Shown piece after piece: positions 59,185 through 64,000 of a stretch of DNA of 64,000 nucleotides. The notes beneath the pieces were generated by a model, which was given only the letters and a program-made list of their open reading frames with translations, was not told the DNA's origin and searched no databases. The DNA comes from Beroe forskalii (lineage: Eukaryota > Ctenophora > Nuda > Beroida > Beroidae): the NCBI GenBank assembly GCA_011033025.1, contig WFMF01000066.1, positions 372,001 to 436,000 on the forward strand, given 5' to 3'. The translations under genes were made by a program, and so were the position numbers. Each line of letters opens with the position of its first letter. Position 1 is the stretch's first letter.

Positions 59185-59292
59185 AATGGGAAAAAATGGG
59201 TAAAATGGGGAAAAAATGAGGGACTTTTTCATGAGAATTTAGCTTTTTCCAACTGAAAAATTCCCCATTTCCCCATTTTTCCCCATTGCCAC
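59185..59292. repeat. Inverted purine/pyrimidine tract
   Basis: AAATGGGAAAAAATGGGTAA at the left mirrors TTCCCCATTTCCCCATTTTT at the right across a 40-base spacer. Low-complexity G/A against C/T arms; no gene. The interval 59293-60230 shows nothing else coding. Confidence 0.6.
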
Positions 59293-60637
59293 CGCCCCGA
59301 TTGAATAACCAAATCCACGCGCTATGATTAATGATTTCATATTGTGGTTCATGACATGGAATTTCTGCTGGTCATATAAGATATGAAGCTGCTGGTCAGA
59401 TGGCAAATACGTATACAAATGTCATAAAAATGTTCACCTAGGACATAGAACTAAAAGCGAACCCATTGAAGCTCTGATGTTAGATGTGACAATGAAGCAA
59501 AATGAGTGCCTATTTCAATCGGCAAACATCAGTACAGAAGTGCTGTGACCCGATCATACCCCCATTAAATCCATATTTGTGATACCATAGTTTTAGGTAT
59601 GGCATGGTTTCGCCGTGAAATCATGTATATCAAGCAATTGATAGTTCTGTAAGTGGGTACGGCTGGGATACCAAAACAATGCTCATAACCTCTAATATAG
59701 CTGACTTGAATTTCATATCAAAGTTATGGATTGTTTTCTCAATTTTACCAGCAATTCAAATTGAACTTACTCCGTCTTTCCCCATGATTGCAAGACTGGG
59801 TCAGTCAACAAGTTCTGAGGATTTGTTACCGTGGTAACGATGTGTAGTTTACCAAGATCGGTCCTTCTTCTCGATAGATAACCGAACCACCCAGTCAATG
59901 TAAATGCAATTCAATGACAACAACAAATATCACAAGCCGCAATGATTGCTTCGGAGAGAAATAGAAATTTGTAATTACTGCGCAAGAATTCCAAACAAAA
60001 TATTAATATTGTGATTGCGCGGCGCGCAAGAAAATCGTTCAGCAGAGAAGTAACGCAGCTCCGCCTGAAATTTTATATATGAAACTAGTTTTATATTGAT
60101 GATACACCCTTCCAGCTGCATCAACGGGTTTGGACTCTGGATTCAGCAGACAAGGAATTCCTAACTCGAGAAAAAAAAATTGCAGCTGAGTTTTATGGAT
60201 GAAAATCTTGTCAAACGTTGTTTGACCTTGCTCTAACCAGATCCCTAGTTTTACGCGCGCGCCGCGCCTTGCTCCACCCCTGGTTAGGGGGAAGTTGGAC
60301 AAAGGGCAGGGGCGACGTCCATAATTGCAATGTATATGTAGATTGTAGAACGTCGCGTTGCTTGTCTCTCGATGCAGCTGCAGATGATAGATTGATAGAC
60401 CCTTCCGAGCGACGCGCCGCACAGCCGCTGCATCAGACCTTCCTAAGCCCGCATAGGTGTGTGTACGCGCGCGGCGCTTCCCTACGCTTCCCCTGTTCTG
60501 GGGAAGCGCGCCGCGCAACGCAGACAGGGATATACGTGTTTAGCAACATCAGACCCGGGTCTGGTATCACCTGGCAGAACGTTGCGCGCCGCGCACGAGG
60601 GTAGGGTCCGGGTAAGATCTTACGAGCTAGGGTACGT

Positions 60638-60873
60638 CTCCCATATAAACGGGAGCCTTCATTATCTATGACAATGACGTCACTCAGAAAAATATAATTA
60701 AGCGCACCTAGCGCTTTAAGGACTAGGGTTAGGGTCGGGATTAGGGTCAGGATTTGTTAGGGTTAGGGTTAGGATTCAGGTTAGGGTTTTGGTTAGGGCA
60801 ATGGTTAGGTTTAGGATACAGAAAAATTGACGTTTAGATCTGTGACGTCACTCAGAGCCGTTTATATGGGAGA
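60638..60873. mobile_element. 236-bp TTAGGG-bearing MITE-like element, copy 1
   Basis: Bounded by CTCCCATATAAACGG and its inverse CCGTTTATATGGGAG. The interior has two TGACGTCA palindromes (60675 and 60843), GCGCACCTAGCGCT, and degenerate TTAGGG/GTTAGG repeats. A second copy lies at 60990-61225. Confidence 0.75.
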
Positions 60874-60989
60874 GATACCCGAGCTAGACACGTGTAATGT
60901 TGGTCGACGGGCGATGTCCGAAGGCGCAAAGTGACGTCCAAATGTGGAACGTTGCGCCGCGCGCGCGAGGGTAGGGTAACATGGCTAGT

Positions 60990-61225
60990 GTCCCATATAA
61001 CTCCTGGCTCTTCATTATCTATGATAATGACGTCAGTCAGAAAAATATAGTTAAGCGCACCTAGCGCTTTAAGGACTAGGGTTATGGTCAGGATTAGGGT
61101 CAGGATTTGTTAGGGTTAGGGTTAGGATTAAGGTTAGGGTTTTGGTTAGGGTCATGGTTAGGTTTAGGATACAGAAAAATTGACCTTAAGGTCGGTGACG
61201 TCACTCAGCCAAAGTTATATGGGAC
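60990..61225. mobile_element. 236-bp TTAGGG-bearing MITE-like element, copy 2
   Basis: Same length and order as copy 1, with GTCCCATATAAC and GTTATATGGGAC termini. TGACGTCA is at 61028 and 61196. The terminal differences from copy 1 are matched on both sides (GTCCC..GGGAC against CTCCC..GGGAG), as if the TIRs evolve together. Confidence 0.75.
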
Positions 61226-62367
61226 ACATACCGGTAACATCCTACGATAATGTTGGTGGATCGATTTCTCCCATCCCTGAGCTAGTGCGCGCTACACTCG
61301 GAGGTTTGGAGGGTCTTCCTAAGCTTGCTAAACACGTATATCCCTGTCTGCGTTGCGCGGCGCGCTTCCCGTAGGGTAGCGCGGCGCGTTCCCCTAACCA
61401 GGGGTGTCGCGAGTAAAACTAGGGATCTGGTTAGAGCAACGCGGCGCGCGTACGCACAACTATGCGGGCTTAGGAATCCTAAGCCCGCATAGGTGCCTGT
61501 ACGCGCCGCGCGAGCCCACACAGGGCCAGGGATATACGTGTTTAGCAATGGAGGGTCGTGTTGCATACTCCCGCGGAAAATTAAACGTTGCGTGCGCGGC
61601 GGAGGGTTGCTAAACACGTATATTCCTGTCTGCGTTGTGCGTACGCATACCTATGCGGGCTTAGGAAGGCGGAGGGTAGGGTAACATCCTACAACGTATA
61701 ATGTATATCCTTGCTAAACACAGTAAACACGTATACCATACCCCTGTAATCGTCGCGCGGCGCGTACACACACCTATGCGGGCTTAGGAATGTATATCCC
61801 TGTGTGGCTCGCGCGCGGCGCGCTTCTCCAATTACCAGAGGTGCAGTCCGGTGTGCGTATGTGCTTGAAACCTTGGTTACTTGGTTAGCTGAGACGATTA
61901 TTTTTTAATCGCAAATGCTTTCACTTGCATTGCATTTGATCTATCCCATGTTTAGAGAGCACTTCCCGTGTCTTGTCGAACGATGTAAGTCCTGCTGACG
62001 CCAGCGTGCGGCGCTGAATGCTGATTTTCACGAGGGTCTGTCAACAGCCGACATAGTAATAGTCAAGTTATTTTTGTCAGCATTATTATCGTTATTGAGA
62101 AGATTTATTTATTCATCCTTTTTGTCTCTTTTGTACAGCTACAAGATAAATTATGGTTTATTTTCGTAGTTTATTTTCGTACCAGACCACTACAACTCTT
62201 CTTTTTGTTTTGAACATTCTCCTTGAAGATATCAAGCTGCAGATTCTTTGTTTCGTTTTTACCTTTCATTTTAGTATATAATAAAGGCAATCTTTATGGA
62301 TATTAGAATATTAAGCTATTACTAAGGTAGCTATAAATCATTGAGTTTTAATGCAGTCAGCATAGGT

Positions 62368-63345
62368 ATGTCATTGTCCTACTTCTCATCCCTTGAGGAG
62401 GTGATCCAAACTACAGATGAAGAACTTCAGACTGGTATAGGATCTTTGGATCCTGAAACTGTAACAAAGTATGTGTTCCATCTTAGGAATAAATTGAGAG
62501 AAGCTGATCAGGATAAGGCAAGATATAATGAGGAGATTTCAAGACTACAGGGTGTAGTTGAAACTCTTCAGGTTAGCTTGGACAAGAACATGGAAATGTT
62601 GAATGTAGATGGACCACCTCCCTGTGTCCCTTCTTCCTCACAGGCTGCTATCTTCCCCAGTATTCCAGGCAGTGTATGGACCTGGGCCCATGATGGGAGT
62701 AGACCCAATGGGATAATAGAATTTATACCTGATGGAGGGACTAAGTGGTTCAATGGGAAAAGACAAGGCCACTGGAAGTTGAAGAATGGAAATACTGTAT
62801 TGGAAACAGAATTCAATGGAGTTTATCATGAACTGGAGTACATTGCTAATGAGCAGAAGGCAATTTTGAAGGTACCCATTAGGTCACCACCAAGTCAAAT
62901 GTGGATTCAGGTCAATAGATTTGATTCTCCTCTGCAAGATATGTGTAAAGACTCCAAAATAGCTTTATCTAGTTGCCACAAAACATTTGTTCAAGCTCAC
63001 TCTGATGGTACAGTTGATTGCAGTGGAGTTGATATCACACCCAATGCTGTTTGTGAAGTAGTTCCAGTTAAACCTAACACAGTGGCTTTCAGATCTACTT
63101 TTGGAAAATACCTTTCAGCTCAACCATCTGGGAAGCTAGAATGGAACAGAGGGGGAGCTCCTAATGTATGGGAATTTTTCACAGTTCAAAAAATAGGTGG
63201 CAAAATAGCACTGTATTCATGCCATGGTAAATATATTTCAGCTCAACCCAATGGCAGTATTGAAGTGAATCGACAGTTAGCTCAGGCCTGGGAGTATTTT
63301 TCTGTGATTGATGGAAATATTTTCAATTCACTAGGTATAATATAA
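62368..63345 (+). CDS. Coiled-coil protein with fascin-like beta-trefoil domain
   Basis: 325 residues from the first in-frame ATG; the frame is open upstream to 62341. A coiled coil lies near 37-80 (KYVFHLRNKLREADQDKARY). Next comes a Trp/Gly-rich beta domain at 100-182 (GSVWTWAHDG, GGTKWFNGKRQGHWKLKNGN, ETEFNGVYHELEY). The C-terminal part has three internal repeats typical of a fascin/FRG1-type trefoil: KIALSSCHKTFVQAHSDGTV, VAFRSTFGKYLSAQPSGKLE, and KIALYSCHGKYISAQPNGSI, each closing with (V/A)WE(F/Y)F. Fascin trefoils bind actin or other ligands; one trefoil with a coiled coil would need dimerisation to cross-link (inference). It is not a four-trefoil fascin. Single exon as seen; 61821-62367 upstream shows no other gene. 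Confidence 0.8.
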   Translation: MSLSYFSSLEEVIQTTDEELQTGIGSLDPETVTKYVFHLRNKLREADQDKARYNEEISRLQGVVETLQVSLDKNMEMLNVDGPPPCVPSSSQAAIFPSIPGSVWTWAHDGSRPNGIIEFIPDGGTKWFNGKRQGHWKLKNGNTVLETEFNGVYHELEYIANEQKAILKVPIRSPPSQMWIQVNRFDSPLQDMCKDSKIALSSCHKTFVQAHSDGTVDCSGVDITPNAVCEVVPVKPNTVAFRSTFGKYLSAQPSGKLEWNRGGAPNVWEFFTVQKIGGKIALYSCHGKYISAQPNGSIEVNRQLAQAWEYFSVIDGNIFNSLGII

Positions 63346-63512
63346 TGAAGCATTACTCCCTCTATAATTTGTCTAATTTGGCAAGTGATACAAATAATCA
63401 TAATCCCCCCATTTATTTCATTGTAGTATGTGTAACATTGTATACTGTATTATATGTAGATATTTGTATAATGTATATTTCTTTAATGCATATTTTGATA
63501 ATATTAGGACCT

Positions 63513-63518
63513 AATAAA
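63513..63518 (+). promoter_or_regulatory. Candidate polyadenylation signal of the fascin-like gene
   Basis: AATAAA 168 bases after the stop, in an AT-rich 3' flank without other coding signal to 63815. Confidence 0.45.
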
Positions 63519-63815
63519 TTTCATTTTAATTTTCAGATTTTGCCACTTCAATTACTAATTTTAAATTTCAGAACTGAAGATAATGTCTTGCAAATTTGAA
63601 AATATTTTTGATTAATTACCCCTTGTTTCACTAAAAGAGTTTGCAGTTCAGAATTAACTCAGATCAATGGAAACAATGCAACTCGTGAGTATAGCCCCAT
63701 CTGAAGCAACTGAGGCCTTTTTGATATATGAAAAAATAGGTGTCATGAGATTCCTTTCAATGATAACCACTATTACAATAATGCTTATTATAATAGGACA
63801 TCTACTGGTCTGTCA

Positions 63816-63990
63816 AAGCCCCCTTTTTCCCATTTTACCCCCTTTCTGCCCATTTCCCCCTTTTGCCCATTGCCTGCCCAGGTGTGCCCTTTTTGTCCCC
63901 CCCCCCCTTTTTGATCCCTTTTTGCAATGGGATAAATGTTTGCTGAAACAGATATGTGAAAGAGGGGTACTGGGAAAAAGTGCAAAAAGA
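63816..63990. repeat. Pyrimidine-rich CCCCTTTTT/CCCATT low-complexity tract
   Basis: Repeated short C-run/T-run words (CCCCCTTTTTCCCATTTTAC, CCCCTTTTGCCCATTGCC) including a run of about 13 C. The minus-strand frame (Gly/Lys-rich) is a by-product. Confidence 0.8.
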
Positions 63991-64000
63991 TGGCAAAAAG

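Larger units (their letters stand above)
60231..61820. repeat. Cluster of shuffled GC-rich modules joined by CGCGCG linkers
   Basis: Short modules recur in both orientations. Module a, a perfect 24-mer around CCAGATCCCTAGTTTTAC, is at 60231-60254 and reversed at 61413-61436. CCCCTAACCAGGGGT-type pieces are at 60276 and 61391. Module b, CCTAAGCCCGCATAGG, is at 60442 and 61479, and reversed at 61460, 61651 and 61771. Module c, a 23-mer with GATATACGTGTTTAGC, is at 60524 and 61527, and reversed at 61325, 61607 and, degenerate, at 61711. Module d, 43 bp, is at 60923 and 8622. Modules are separated by GCGCGCCGCGC-like linkers. No protein is encoded. Confidence 0.8.

Noticed and set aside
60720..60810. 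Internal telomere from TTAGGG runs
   Set aside because: The runs are short, degenerate and confined to two 236-bp elements with inverted termini, so they are part of those elements and not a fused chromosome end.
60039..61684. Arg/Ala-rich frames on both strands
   Set aside because: They overlap the GC-rich shuffled module cluster, where stops are rare by composition; no domain is recognisable.

Overview
This is an AT-rich eukaryotic window, clearly metazoan: it carries spliced and intronless animal genes (SAP30BP, a DXO/RAI1 decapping nuclease, BTB/BACK proteins, a fascin-like beta-trefoil protein), Penelope-like and non-LTR retrotransposon pieces, and long micro- and minisatellites. It looks like a marine invertebrate contig assembled from noisy long reads, because there is an exact 100-N gap and clusters of homopolymer indels. 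I cannot name the phylum from sequence alone.

Layout. 1-3.6 kb: tandem array of BTB/BACK genes, with the last seven codons of one paralog and one complete copy. 3.8-5.8 kb: SAP30BP in at least four exons. 6.2-13.9 kb: gene-free, repeat-rich DNA with a foldback structure interrupted by a long-TIR element, GC-rich modules, paired hairpins and minisatellites. 14.1-15.6 kb: tetranucleotide tract with the gap. 17.3-20.3 kb: minus-strand DXO homologue abutted by a LINE 3' end, then a LINE ORF1. 20.6-33.5 kb: transposon-dense block holding a TA-flanked 1.58-kb element, a Penelope GIY-YIG copy, a 0.95-kb minisatellite, and a tandem duplication of about 3.6 kb containing a 1.8-kb TIR element plus a Penelope RT fragment. 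36.5-38.4 kb: third copy of the 1.8-kb element. 40.0-52.1 kb: one giant, apparently intronless minus-strand gene of about 4,000 codons. 52-60 kb: essentially empty. 60.0-61.9 kb: cluster of shuffled GC-rich modules and two TTAGGG-bearing short elements. 62.4-63.3 kb: fascin-like gene.

The most novel item is the giant gene. It encodes about 27 copies of a roughly 62-residue helix-helix-beta-hairpin module ending in a KKDGTPhxLxIxIxxI motif. These flank a central array of about 30 perfect-phase 25-residue repeats that each carry an SPxK site. The N-terminus is basic, KFG/RFG-containing and rich in SP/TP sites. I recognise no known family. The host genes do not form an operon or pathway; SAP30BP (splicing/transcription) and DXO (RNA quality control) are both RNA-related but unlinked in layout. 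Several reading-frame breaks look like assembly errors rather than biology.
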